From NCBI GenBank assembly GCA_950097015.1, contig CATNEN010000039.1, positions 16,896,501 to 16,960,500 of the forward strand: a DNA stretch of 64,000 nucleotides. The letters are read 5' to 3'. Source of the DNA: Macrostomum hystrix (lineage: Eukaryota > Platyhelminthes > Macrostomidae). The position numbers and the translations under genes are program-made. Below, one piece after another: positions 45,501 to 57,030 of this stretch. Numbering within the stretch: the first letter of the stretch is position 1; each line of letters opens with the position of its first letter. The notes below the pieces were generated by a model. It saw only the letters and a program-made list of their open reading frames with translations. It was not told where the DNA came from and did no database searches.

Positions 45501-48500
45501 TGTCTAACATGTTACTGAACTCTCCCAGCTGCACTCTTAGTGTCTAACATATCTAAGAACGAATCATGTTTGAAATTTGCAGCTACCAAGTTATCCCAGT
45601 GTCATGGGAAATGTTAGTTTCGCGGGCACATTGCGCAACACTGATTCCACATTCGCCGTGACCCAACTGCTATTCAACACTACCGGCGAAGCCACAGAAG
45701 CAAAAGTGAATTTTATTTTTTCCGAACTACTTACAGTAGCTTAATGGATCATTTATACTGAATTTTCATTAATCAATTTTTTTATTCAGCTTGGCACCTG
45801 GACTCGAGCCAGAGGTCTCAGCGGTGCCGTGTCATCGGTGACCCTCACCTACCTGACTAAACGAAATCTCAATGTGCGACTTATTCACGTGAGTTAGGAG
45901 TCTGGCAGATAAGTAGACTAATTTGATGGAATAATTGGGTAAAAATACAATTAGACAAATACAGAAGACAGTGAGAAGTTCAGCCACAGGTAGAGAGAGA
46001 CAGTGAAAGGTAGACAGACAGTGAGAGGTAGAGAGACAGTGAGAGGTAGAGAGACAGAGAGGTAGACAGACATTAAGAGGTAGAGAGACAGTGAGAGGTA
46101 AAGAGACAGTGAGAGGTAGAGACAGTGAGAGCTAGAGAGACAGTGAGAGGTAGAGAGACAGTGAGAGGTACAGACAGTGAGAGGTATAGAGACAGTGAGA
46201 GGTAGAGAGACAGTGAGAGTTAGAGAGAGACAGTGAGAGGTAGAGAGACACTGAGAGTTAGAGAGAGACAGTGAGAGGTAGAGAGACAGTGAGAGGTAGA
46301 GAGACAGTGAGAGGTAGAGAGACAGTGAGAGGTAGAGACAGTGAGAGGTAGAGACAGTGAGAGGTAGAGACAGTGAGAGGTACAGACAGTGAGAGGTACA
46401 GACAGTGAGAGGTACAGACAGTGAGAGGTACAGACAGTGAGAGGTACAAACAGTGAGAGGTAGATAGACAGTGAGAGGTACAGACAGTGAGAGGTACAGA
46501 CAGTGAGAGGTAGAGAGACAGTGAGAGGTAGAGAGACAGTGAGAGGTAGAGACAGTGAGAGGTAGAGACAGTCAGAGGTAGAGACAGTGAGAGGTAGACA
46601 GAAGCGGAGGGTACGGAAATCATGTGAAAGCAGTGAATATAAGGTTCACCAGCATCAAAAGCAATGCATTTCCGAATCTCTCAGGATCCACCATTCGTGG
46701 TGAAGCTGCCCAATGGTACATTCACCGGCTACAGCGTCGACATGCTGCAGGGCATCGCGCAGCGAATGAACATCGACTACAACCTGATGGAGCAGCCGGA
46801 TGGTGCCTATGGCGTGCTGCAGCCGAACGGCTCCTGGAACGGCATGATGGGCGCACTGCAGAGAGGGGTCTGGCAGTGAATATGAATTGGGCTAGGGAGA
46901 ATCGAATCGATAGATGAGGTGTGAGAGGGAGAGAGAGAGTTGTGAGAGGAGTGAGAGGGAGAGGAGTGAGAGGGAGAGAGAGAGGTGTGAGAGGAGTGAG
47001 AGGGAGAGGAGTGAGAGGGATAGGTGTGAGAGGGAGAGGGGTGAGAAGGAGAAGAGTGAGAGGGAGAGGTGTGAGAGGGAGAGGTGTGAGAGGGAGAGGT
47101 GTGAGAGGGAGAGGAGTGAGAAGGAGAAGAGTGAGAGGGAGAAGAGTGAGAGGGAGAGGGGTGAGAGGGAGAGAGAGGTGTGAGAGGAGTGAGAGGGAGA
47201 GGAGTGAGAGGGATAGGTGTGAGAGGGAGAGGGGTGAGAAGGAGAAGAGTGAGAGGGAGAGGGGTGAGAGGGAGAGGTGTGAGAGAGAGAGGAATGAGAG
47301 GGAGAGGGGTGAGAGAGAGAGGAATGAGAGGGAGAGGGGTGAGAGGGAGAGGAGTGAGAGGGAGAGGTGTGAGAGGGAGAGGAGTGAGAGGGAGAGGTGT
47401 GAGAGGGAGAGGGGTGAGAGGGAGAGGTGTGAGAGGGAGAGGGGTGAGAGGGAGAGGATCGTGAGAGGGAGAGGGGTGAGAGGGAGAGGTGTGAGAGGGA
47501 GAGGTGTGAGAGGGAGAGGGGTGAGAGGGAGAGGTGTGAGAGGGAGAGGTGAGAGAGAGGGGTGACAGGGAGAGGAGTCAGATATAGGGATTTTAAGAAT
47601 GAAATGTGATTCCCTAAAAATCATTGTCCCGGTTAAATTAATCCCGCCTCACAATAACATCGCCTTCAGGAGGCTGACATGGCCATCGGACCCATCACCA
47701 TCACGGCTCAGCGGGAGCAGGTGGCAGACTTCTCAGTCCCAATCTACGACTACGTGTCACTGCAGATTGTGCTGAAGAAACCAGCAGCTAGCAGTGACCA
47801 GACCTTCTTCTTGAAGGCATTCACCTGGGATGTGTGGGTGTGCATCATTGCCATCGTGACAGTGACAGGCTTCCTCATATTCTTTGTTGATAAGTGAGCA
47901 ATCCTTCCAATCGATGAAGGGGTGAGAATGGCAGTCCTTCCCATCGATGAAGGGGTGAGAATTGCAATCCTTCCAATCGATGAAGGGGTGAGAATTGCAG
48001 TCCTTCCAATCGATGAAGGGGTGAGAATGGCAGTCCTTCCCATCGATGAAGGGGTGAGAATTGCAATCCTTCCCATCGATGAAGGGGTGAGAATTGCAAT
48101 CCTTCCCATCGATGAAGGGGTGAGAATTGCAATCCTTCCCATCGATGAAGGGGTGAGAATTGCAATCCTTCCAATCGATGAAGGGGTGAGAATTGCAATC
48201 CTTCCAATCGATGAAGGGGTGAGAATTGCAATCCTTCCCATCGATGAAGGGGTGAGAATTACAATCCTTCCAATCGATGAAGGGGTGAGAATTGCAGTCC
48301 TTCCAATCGATGAAGGGGTGAGAATTGCAATCCTTCCCATCGATGAAGGGGTGAGAATTGCAGTCCTTCCCATCGATGAAGGGGTGAGAATTGCAGTCCT
48401 TCCCATCGATGAAGGGGTGAGAATTGCAGTCCTTCCCATCGATGAAGGGGTGAGAATTGCAGTCCTTCCAATCGATGAAGGGGTGAGAATTGCAATCCTT

Positions 48501-51500
48501 CCAATCGATGAAGGGGTGAGAATGGCAATCCTTCCCATCGATGAAGGGGTGAGAATTGCAATCCTTCTCATCGATGAACGGGTGAGAATTGCAGTCCTTC
48601 CCATCGATGAAGGGGTGAGAATTGCAGTCCTTCCCATCGATGAAGGGGTGAGAATTACAATCCTTCCCATCGATGAAGGGGTGAGAATTACAATCCTTCC
48701 CATCGATGAAGGGGTGAGAATTACAATCCTTCCAATCGATGAAGGGGTGAGAATTGCAGTCCTTCCCATTGATGAAGGGGTGAGAATTGCAGTCCTTCCC
48801 ATCGATGAAGGGGTGAGAATTGCATAACCTACCCCTCGCCACCAAAGGGTCAGCCCGTTCTCCTTCCAAAATCGCTACCGCAACGATCAAGTTCGGGACG
48901 GAGAAGCTGAAGGCAAAGTGTTCACCATCAAGGAGTCGCTGTGGTACGTACTCGGCGCCTACACTCAGGCTGGCGAAAGCTTTGATCCGCGCTCAATGTC
49001 CTGCCGAACAATCATCATCGGCTTCTGGCTATTCGGCTACCTGATGATGTCTTTGTACACAGCCAACCTGGCCGCCCAGCTGACCGTGGACAAGCTCGTC
49101 CAACCGCCGCAGGGTTTCGACGAGTTGACAACCCAGGCTGCGGTAAAGTACACAGTTATCAAGGACACTGCCGCCTATGAACACTTTCAACGGATGATGA
49201 ACGCAGAGAAAAGTCTGTACAATTATTGGCTAACTAGCGGCATCGGCACTGAGGAGACTGTTAACCAGGTCAGTGCCGAATGGGGGATGGTTATTGACAC
49301 GGAGATTAATTAGAGACCACAAATATTTACCTTGCCAGGTAGCCGCCCTGGAGACCTGGAAGTACCCGGTGATCGAGCGGTACACAGCCGTCTGGGGCCG
49401 TATGACTCGTTGGGGCTTCGCAGCCAGCACCGAGGACGCTTTAAAAAAGATTCGCGAAGATAATATGGCCATCTTCTTGGACAGCGCACTGGTGAAATAC
49501 TACATGGCCCAGACCTGCGACCTCATGACCGTCGGAGAGCCGTTCGCGCCCAGGCCGTACGGTGTGGCGCTGAGGCAAAATTCGCCTCTACTGAAGGCGC
49601 TCAATGTTGCGTGAGTGTCTATGTACATTTCCGTGCGCTCTCTGAATGTACATTGCCGTGCGCTCTCTGAATGTACATTGCCGTGCGCTCACTGAATGTA
49701 CATTGCCGTGCGCTCACTGAATGTACATTTCCGTGCGCTCACTGAATGTACATTTCCGTGCGCTCACTGAATGTACATTTCCGTGCGCTCACTGAATGTA
49801 CATTGCCGTGCGCTCACTGAATGTACATTGCCGTGCGCTCACTGAATGTACATTGCCGTGCGCTCTCTGAATCGTATTTGCACGGAATTGCTAAAAGTCG
49901 TCCTAAAAACTTTCCGAGAATGTCTCCGTTGCTGCATGAGTCGAGTGCAAATAATTCATATCGGCTTCATCTTCTTGCCGCCCCTTTCTCTCGAGGCAAT
50001 AATTAGCCTGTCACCTGCACTCGATTGATTGCTCATTAGTTTCGCCTAATGGTATCGAATGCCTTTTTCTTGAGCGAAAATCCCCGCCTAGCAACTAGTG
50101 TTTACGTCTTCACAATGGGATGATTGATTTATCCAGAATTTTTATCCTCGCCGAACCTATAGAATTTCATACCTTCGATGGCCGAGAGATAATCCGGGTA
50201 ATCCGATGATTGCAAAGGGCCCAATTATTTCTCACCTTTATTATCAATCTGGAATTGATTTTTTTATTGAGTTGCCCAATTGCCGCTCACAAAAACACCA
50301 CCACTGCAGGGTACTGAATCTGAACGAGAATCGGGTCACGGACACACTCAAGCAGTTGTGGTGGTCGGCCAACAAAGTCACCTGTCCAGTGACAGATTCC
50401 TCATCTGGTTAGTGCGCTAATCTCACTACTGACCGATTTAGTCCAAAGAGCAGTAGTACTATTAGGCTTTTGTGCTGCTCAATTTGTTTTTTTAATGCTC
50501 AAAAATAGCCCGCTATAAATTTCGGGCAATCGGTGCGATTAAAACCGTAGTCACAAAAAGTTATAAATCCCGAAATTCCTCACTTTCTAAAATCCTAAAT
50601 CCATAAAATCCTCAATCCTAAAATCCTCAATCCTAAAATCCTCAATCCTAAAATCCCCAATCCCTAAAATCCTAAATCAATAAAATCCTCCCTAAAATCC
50701 TCTCTAAAATCCTCTATCCCTTAAATCCTCCATCCTTTAAATCCCCAATCCCTAAAATCCTAAATCAATAAAATCCTCCCTAAAATCCTCCATCCCTTAA
50801 ATCCTCAATCCTAAATTACTAAATCCCTCAAATTCACAATCCCTAAAATCCACAATCCCTAAAATCCACAATCCCTCAAATCCTCAATCCCTCAAATCCT
50901 CAATCTTAAAATCCTAAATCTCTAAAATCGTCAATCCCTCAAATCCTCAATCCTAAAATCCACAATCCCTAAATTCCAGAATCCCTAAAATCCACAATCC
51001 CTAAAATCCACAATCCCTAAAATCCACAATCCCTCAAATCCACAATCCCTCAAATCCTCAATCTTAAAATCCTAAACCCCTAAAATCCACAATCCGTAAA
51101 ATCGTCAATCCGTAAAATCCACAATCCCTCAAATCCACAATCCCTCAAATCCACAATCCCTCAAATCCACAATCTCTCAAATCCTAAACCCCTGAAATCC
51201 ACAATCTCTCAAATCCTCAATCCTGAAATCCACAATCCCCAAAATCCACAATCCCTCAAATCCTCAATCCTAAAATCCTAAACCCCTGAAATCCACAATC
51301 CGTAAAATCGTCAATCCGTAAAATCCACAATCCCTGAAATCCACAATCCCTCAAATCCACAATCCCTCAAATCCTCAATCCTGAAATCCACAATCCCTAA
51401 AATCCACAATCTCTCAAATTCAAAATCCCTCAAATTCTCAATCCTAAAATCCTAAATCCCTAAAATCCTCCCTAAAATCGCCAATCCGTAAAATCGTCAA

Positions 51501-52637
51501 TTCCTGAAATCACCACTTCCCTAAAATTTTCAACTCCTAAAACTATTTGCCTCAAGCTTTCCTTAACTAATCGGTCAATCCTAATAACATCAATTTTTCA
51601 AGTCTTTAAAAGGCTTTGCACTGCAGTATTAAAAAAACTGCCTTTGAAATCTCACATTTACGTACATATGAACTTATAAGTGAGTTATTGTCAACCTGTC
51701 CGAACAACAGGCCTCAGTCTGCAGACACTCGGTGGAGCATTCATTTTCTTCTGCATCGGGGTCGGCATCGCTATTATTGTCTTCATCGGAGAGAAAATTG
51801 TCGCCAAAATTTACGGCGTCGAATGGGCTAAGGATGTGAGCATAGACAGGGATACTTGAATGCCTTATTGAACTGTTAGACAAGCACAGTTAGACATACG
51901 GTTAAACACACTGTTAGACACACTGTTAGACACACTGTTAGACACACTGTTAGACACACTGTTAGACACACAGTTAGACATACTAGTTAGATACACAGTT
52001 AGACATACTGTTAGACACACTGTTAGACACACTGTTAGACACACTGTTAAACACACTGTTAGACACACTGTTAGACACACTGTTAGACGCACTGTTAGAC
52101 ACACTGTTAGACACACTGTTAAACACACTGTTAGACACACTGTTAGACACACTGTTAGACACACTGTTAGACACACTGTTAGACACACTGTTAGACACAC
52201 TGTTAGACACACTGTTAGACACACTGTTAGACGCACTGTTAGACACACTGTTAGACACACTGTTAGACACTCTGTTAGACCATCAACCCTCCCAGGAGAC
52301 CAAGGAGACCAAGCAGAACACCCTGATGATGATGGTCGGTCCGTCGACCGCCACCCTCCGCGCCTCGAACTCGTCCATCCGGCCTGCCACAGGCGGCCTG
52401 CCTCGACCTGTGGTGGGGCACCACCGGGCCAGCGGTCGCAGCAGCTCGGGCCGGCGTCGCAGCAGCGTCGGCCCGTCGGCCGCCTACAGGGTCGACGAAC
52501 ATCGGGCCGACGACAAGCCTACATCGGCGGAGGACATCGAACTGGGCCACAAGCCGATCGCATCGACAAAGTCGAATGTTACCTCCGGCGGCGAGGAAAA
52601 TCGCGTCGAAAAAGGCGTCGATGTGCCGAAAGAGTAG
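39552..52637 (+). CDS. ionotropic glutamate receptor subunit, 13 exons
   Basis: Ligand-gated cation channel of the plasma membrane. Exons: 39552-39651, 40896-41048, 43632-43916, 44809-45350, 45583-45705, 45790-45888, 46685-46867, 47670-47893, 48848-49268, 49339-49610, 50310-50407, 51711-51835, 52296-52637; 988 aa with phase kept throughout. It starts with a signal peptide (VYVLLLMAVTPNGALA), then the amino-terminal domain to ~430. The ligand domain S1 (DPPFVVKLPNGTFTGYSVDM) has the agonist-binding Arg in PITITAQREQVADFS (~510). M1 is at ~548-569. The pore loop reads LGAYTQAGESF, and M3 SLYTANLAAQLT (~638-649). S2 has the ligand Asp in AIFLDSALVKYY (~758). M4 GGAFIFFCIGVGIAIIVF (~840) is followed by a cytosolic tail rich in S/R/T. 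Kainate/AMPA versus NMDA-like placement is not settled. Exon 3 start may also be 43629 or 43638. Nearly all long introns hold private minisatellites. Confidence 0.93.
39685..40790. repeat. 16-bp minisatellite in receptor intron 1
   Basis: Two blocks (39685-40115 and 40280-40790) of AGATAATGGGAGATTG with GATTATGGGAG and TTTTGAG variants, separated by about 160 bases of unique sequence. The blocks share the same rare variants (AGAGACTGAG with GGTAGTAAGAATAGG-like), so one is probably a copy of the other. Confidence 0.93.
41060..43630. repeat. 15/17-bp minisatellite filling receptor intron 2
   Basis: About 165 copies of AGAGACAGACACAGC, with GTAG, CATTAG and CAGTTTAG variants. Larger blocks recur: AGACAGCCACAGTAGACACA occurs near 42484, 42929 and 43241, spaced about 445 and 310 bases. 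It fills the intron right up to the exon 3 acceptor. Confidence 0.96.
43945..44395. repeat. (TTTG)n repeat with higher-order blocks in receptor intron 3
   Basis: TTTG tetranucleotide tracts broken by GGTTGG, TTTCTTTG and TTACCCATAG. The ACCCATAG/ACCTATAG-ended blocks of about 60-75 bases repeat five times, so blocks were amplified on top of the tetranucleotide. Confidence 0.94.
44575..44740 (+). mobile_element. diverged SINE family 1 fragment in receptor intron 3
   Basis: Plus-oriented, diverged: GAGCAGGCTTGTCGTAAAAT, CCATGAGGAGCCAAACTCCA, AGGCACAGTGAGTGAACTGT. It matches the central body of family 1. Head and tail are not recognisable. Confidence 0.65.
45370..45555. repeat. ~57-bp repeat in receptor intron 4
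   Basis: About three copies of a unit containing GTCTAACACGTCTAACATGT and ACTGAACTCTCCCACCTACA. Confidence 0.88.
45975..46605. repeat. 18-bp minisatellite in receptor intron 6
   Basis: About 38 copies of GAGAGGTAGAGAGACAGT with shorter GAGAGGTACAGACAGT forms. It is purine-rich on the coding strand. Confidence 0.94.
46918..47575. repeat. purine-rich 15-bp minisatellite in receptor intron 7
   Basis: About 44 copies of GTGAGAGGGAGAGG/A with GTGAGAAGGAGAAG variants. A block (46960-47110) is repeated at 47170-47280. Nearly every unit contains GTGAGA, a good 5' splice-site match. Confidence 0.94.
47894..48825 (+). repeat. 33-bp minisatellite starting at the receptor intron 8 donor
   Basis: About 28 copies of a 33-base unit containing GTGAGAATTGCAATCCTTCC and ATCGATGAAGGG. 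The real splice donor (GTGAGCAATCCTTCC at 47894) aligns with the first bases of the unit, so the array begins exactly at the exon-intron border. The unit is stop-free in several frames on both strands, giving spurious ORFs. Confidence 0.96.
49615..49870. repeat. 25-bp minisatellite in receptor intron 10
   Basis: About ten copies of a 25-base unit containing ATTGCCGTGCGCTCACTGAA. It begins a few bases after the donor at 49611. Confidence 0.95.
50575..51530. repeat. 16-bp minisatellite in receptor intron 11
   Basis: About 58 copies of AAATCCACAATCCCTA with AAATCCTCAATCC and AAACCCCTGAAATCC variants. Blocks near 51060-51110 and 51270-51330 (CCGTAAAATCGTCAATCCGT) are repeated. Confidence 0.93.
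51890..52280. repeat. 12-bp minisatellite in receptor intron 12
   Basis: About 32 copies of GTTAGACACACT; an 84-base block ending in TTAAACACACTG is duplicated. The array stops about 15 bases from the exon 13 acceptor. Confidence 0.95.
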
Positions 52638-52849
52638 TTCTGTGTGCACTTTTCTGCGACTCTTTTACGCTACTACTACTGATGAATGATCTCTCAGTAG
52701 TCAGTTAAAGGCTTGGAAACATTGTTTTTTACTGTGGCTCGTTTAAGCACCTGCAAATTCAGATCTATAAGTTAGCTTATAACCTATTATTTTGCACATT
52801 TAATTTTAATACATTTTTTGTTTTCACATTCTCGTGTTCCACAATACTC

Positions 52850-53395
52850 CCCCAAATCCTCTTCAGAATCCTTAAGACTCCAATCAAGATCTCTTCAGGA
52901 CAGTGTTAAAAGATCCCATTATTATAAGTTCATCAAGATCTCCTCAGATCCAGTTCATCAAGATTCCTTCAGGTCCAGTTCATCAAGATCCCCTCAGGTC
53001 CAGTTCATCAAGATCCCCTCAGGTCCAGTTCATCTAGATCCCCTCAGGTCCAGTTCATCAAGATCCCCTCATGTCCAGTTCATCAAGATCCCCTCAGGTC
53101 CAGTTCATAAAGATCCCCTCAGGTCCAGTTCATCAAGATCCCTCAGGTCCAGTTCATCAAGATCCCCTCAGGTCCAGTTCATAAAGATCCCCTCAGGTCC
53201 AGTTCATAAAGATCCCCTCAGGTCCAGTTCATCTAGATCCCCTCAGGTCCAGTTCATCAAGATCCCCTCAGGTCCAGTTCATCAAGATCCCCTCAGGTCC
53301 AGTACATCAAGATCCCCTCAGGTCCAGTTCATGAGATCCCCTCAGGTCCAGTTCATGAAGATCCACTCAGGGTTGCTCAAAATCACCTCCGTTTC
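52850..53395 (+). repeat. 25-bp minisatellite, left arm of an inverted pair
   Basis: About 19 copies of a 25-base unit containing AGGTCCAGTTCATCAAGATC. The same unit in opposite orientation fills 56380-57030. Confidence 0.95.
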
Positions 53396-54289
53396 TTAAA
53401 ATCCCATCAGGGATCTCAAGATTCCTTCAGGGTCCCCTCATTATTCTTCAATGCCACATCAGGGTCTCCCGGAATACCCTAAGGTTTTAGGGTATAACAT
53501 CAAAATCAGCAGCCCCTTAAAGCAGTTCCACTATAAACAAAATTTTACCAATATGATAATCCCTAATTAGTCATCTGAAGCTTTGAGTTTCTTCATTCAA
53601 TAACCGCTTTTTACCTCAGCAACACCTCACAATTCACTTTGCCGTTAGTATGGACTGCTAAATAATAGTTACTCGTACTATGCACTATGTTTAGCAGTCC
53701 CTTGCATATTTGGTAATAGAGAATCTGATAGTAGAAGTACTCAAGACTCACGATTATATGAGCGTGCATTTTTCTGCGGGGACTTTTTTGTCTATGGCCA
53801 AAATGATGTCAGAACTGTAAGCAAGCAATTAAATACAGCTTATGGAGCTGCTGCATAACATGGGTTTCTGTGAATCAATTTGGTTTACCAATTACTGAAA
53901 TTAAACATTGCATCTATATTCGTATATGTCCTCATTCAATATGCTAAAACTGGCCAATTTATTCCGAGAATCGTGAGTCTTGTGACCATCTTTGTTCACT
54001 ATGAGAGTGTCCAATATTTTTAATTAGATTTGTTATTAACTGCATCAAATCGGCAAAACACTGTAATGACGTAATTATAAAATTTAACTACACTCTTAAA
54101 GCACTACTTTTAAAGTCATGTAGTAAGTAGTATGCATCGAATTAAAAAAGTTATAAACCTCTCGTTAAAAACTTTTTTTGCACAAATAAAAGCTTTTTCA
54201 ACAACGATTTTCTGTGAAACGATGATAACCCCTGTTGACTCGTCTATGATTTCTTTATTTCACTAGAAAATTAAAATACATTCGACAAT

Positions 54290-55475
54290 TCGTGTTTATA
54301 GGCTTCTGTTTCTTCGGGTTTTGCACAATTTCCGTTTATCGGGTTTTGATCAGCTTCGGGCTCTGCACAGTTTCGGGTGTCTACACAGTTTCGCGTTCTG
54401 CACAGTTTCGGGTTCTGCACAGTTTCGGGTTTTGCACAGTTTCGGGTGTCTCCACAGTTTCGCGTTCTGCACAGTTTCGGGTTCTGCACAGTTTCGGGTT
54501 CTGCACAGTTTCGGGTTCTGCACAGTTTCGGGTTCTGCACAGTTTCGGGTTCTGCACAGTTTCGGGTTCTGCACAGTTTCGGGTGTCTACACAGTTTCGC
54601 GTTCTGCACAGTTTCGGGTTCTGCACAGTTTCGGGTTTTGCACAGTTTCGGGTGTCTCCACAGTTTCGCGTTCTGCACAGTTTCGGGATCTGCACAGTTT
54701 CGGGTTCTGCACAGTTTCGGGTTCTGCACAGTTTCGGGTTCTGCACAGTTTCGGGTTCTGCACAGTTTCGGGTTTTGCACAGTTTCGGGTTCTGCACAGT
54801 TTCGGGTTCTGCACAGTTTCGGGTTCTGCACAGTTTCGGGTTCTGCACAGTTTCGGGTTTTGCACAGTTTCGGGTGTCTCCACAGTTTCGCGTTCTGCAC
54901 AGTTTCGGGTTCTGCACAGTTTCGGGTTCTGCACAGTTTCGCGTTCTGCACAGTTTCGGGTTCTGCACAGTTTCGGGTTTTGCACAGTTTCGGGTGTCTC
55001 CACAGTTTCGCGTTCTGCACAGTTTCGGGTGTCTACACAGTTTCGCGTTCTGCACAGTTTCGGGTTCTGCACAGTTTCGGGTTTTGCACAGTTTCGGGTG
55101 TCTCCACAGTTTCGGGTTCTGCACAGTTTCGGGTTCTGCACAGTTTCGGGTTCTGCACAGTTTCGGGTTCTGCACAGTTTCGGGTTCTGCACAGTTTCGG
55201 GTTTTGCACAGTTTCGGGTTCTGCACAGTTTCGGGTTCTGCACAGTTTCGGGTTCTGCACAGTTTCGGGTTCTGCACAGTTTCGGGTTCTGCACAGTTTC
55301 GGGTTCTGCACAGTTTTGGGTTCTGCACAGTTTCGGGTTCTGCACAGTTTCGGGTTCTGCACAGTTTCGGGTTCTGCACAGTTTCGGGTTCTGCACAGTT
55401 TCGGGTTCTGCACAGTTTCGGGTTCTGCACAGTTTCGGGTTCTGCACAGTTTCGGGTTCTGCATAGTTTCCCTTT
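54290..55475. repeat. 17-bp minisatellite between the inverted pair
   Basis: About 69 copies of CACAGTTTCGGGTTCTG. A higher-order block marked by GGGTGTCTCCACAGTTTCGC recurs seven or so times (54450, 54650, 54870, 55000, 55100), whereas the right 370 bases are homogeneous. Confidence 0.96.
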
Positions 55476-56189
55476 TGCATGCCGTGGGTTTTATGATAAT
55501 CTAGGACACAGAAAGCATTCTACATGTATGTTGAACTCAATATCACGGCCAACCTGTAAACACCTATGCAGTAATCAGCTGCTTACGAGCGTATCAGAAA
55601 GCATCATCTATTTGTCAATACAGACGACTCAGTTCAAAGTTAAACTTTTGACTGCCTCTTTAAAAAGGCTTTAATGACGCTCAGATAAAATTAGGAGAAA
55701 TTTGAGTTTGAGTACACTTTTTTATCTCATTGCAAACAGTGCAAAAATGGCTATTCACCGGGTTCAATGCGAGCATTATATTACTTTCTACTGTTGACTA
55801 GCGAAAGCTTTGATTACAAGCAAGCCACTACCTGGTATCGTATCATGGTAGATGAAGTTCTGCTAACACTAAGATCAGAATTATATAGTAGATTGTGCAT
55901 TTGTTTGTTGCATGAAGCTGAGCATTATGCGAGTAAATTAATCTGAGACTGCATGATAACGATGCCAATTGAAATATTTTTATTCTGTTCTCCGAAATTT
56001 TCAATGCGCTAATTATTGTAACAGGTGATTCATTGAATGCCCAACACTAACTATTGCCTAATATTTCAGTCGGCCTGTCTGATGAAAAAGCCCAGCATGA
56101 TTGACACATGCGTGACTTCTGCATTCTTTAAAGAAAGAAGCTTGAAAGATAGCTCGCATTGATGAAGAATTCTTGGGGAAAAAAATGGG

Positions 56190-56390
56190 AAAAAACCTGA
56201 GGGGATTTAAGGAACCATGAGAGAAATTGAGGAACCACGAAGGGATTTCGAGGAACCTGAGGGGATTTAAGGAACCATGAGAGAAATTGAGGAACCACGA
56301 AGGGATTTCGAGGAACCTGAGGGGATTTAAGGAACCATGAGAGAAATTGAGGAACCACGAAGGGATTTCGAGGAACCTGAGGGCATCTGG
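56190..56390. repeat. 60-bp repeat, three copies
   Basis: Three near-identical copies of a 60-base unit containing GGAACCTGAGGGGATTTAAG and GAGAAATTGAGGAACCACGA. It runs into the adjacent 25-bp array, sharing the CCTGAGGGGAT core. Confidence 0.92.
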
Positions 56391-57030
56391 ACCTGAGGGG
56401 ATTCTGATGAACTGGACCTGAGGGATCTTGATGAACTGGACCTGAGGGGATCTTGATGAACTGGACCTGAGGGGATCTTGATGAACTGGACCTGAGGGGA
56501 TCTTCATGAACTGGACCTGAGGGGATCTTCATGAACTGGACCTGAGGGGATCTTGATGAACTGGATCTGAGGGGATCTTGACGAACTGGACCTGAGGGAT
56601 CTAGATGAACTGGACCTGAGGGGATCTTTATGAACTGGACCTGAGGGGATCTTTATGAACTGGACCTGAGGGATCTAGATGAACTGGACCTGAGGGGATC
56701 TTTATGAACTGGACCTGAGGGGATCTAGATGAACTGGACCTGAGGGGATCTAGATGAACTGGACCTGAGAGATCTTGATGAACTGGACCTGAGGGGATCT
56801 TTATGAACTGGACCTGAGGGGATCTAGATGAACTGGACCTGAGGGGATCTTTATGAACTGGACCTGAGGGGATCTAGATGAACTGGACCTGAGGGGATCT
56901 TGATGAACTGTACCTGAGGGGATCTTTATGAACTGGACCTGAGGGGATCTTTATGAATTGGTCAAGAGGGGATCTTGATGAACAGGACCTGAGGGGATCT
57001 TCATGAATTGGTCATGAGGGGATCTTGGTG
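56380..57030 (-). repeat. 25-bp minisatellite, right arm of an inverted pair
   Basis: About 26 copies of a 25-base unit containing GATCTTGATGAACTGGACCT, with TTTATG, TAGATG and TTCATG variants. It is the reverse complement of the 52850-53395 unit, including the same TAGATG/CATCTA variant. Confidence 0.95.

Noticed and set aside
47757-48890. Long ORFs on both strands (HPFIDGKDCNS and IAILPIDEGVR repeats)
   Set aside because: The 33-bp array has a period divisible by three and stop-free frames. It sits inside receptor intron 8, whose flanking exons join in phase.
54292-55674. 460-codon ORF and its antisense twins (SAQFRVLHSFGFCTV / CAEPETVQNPKL)
   Set aside because: Translations of the 17-bp CACAGTTTCGGGTTCTG array; no start context, introns or homology.
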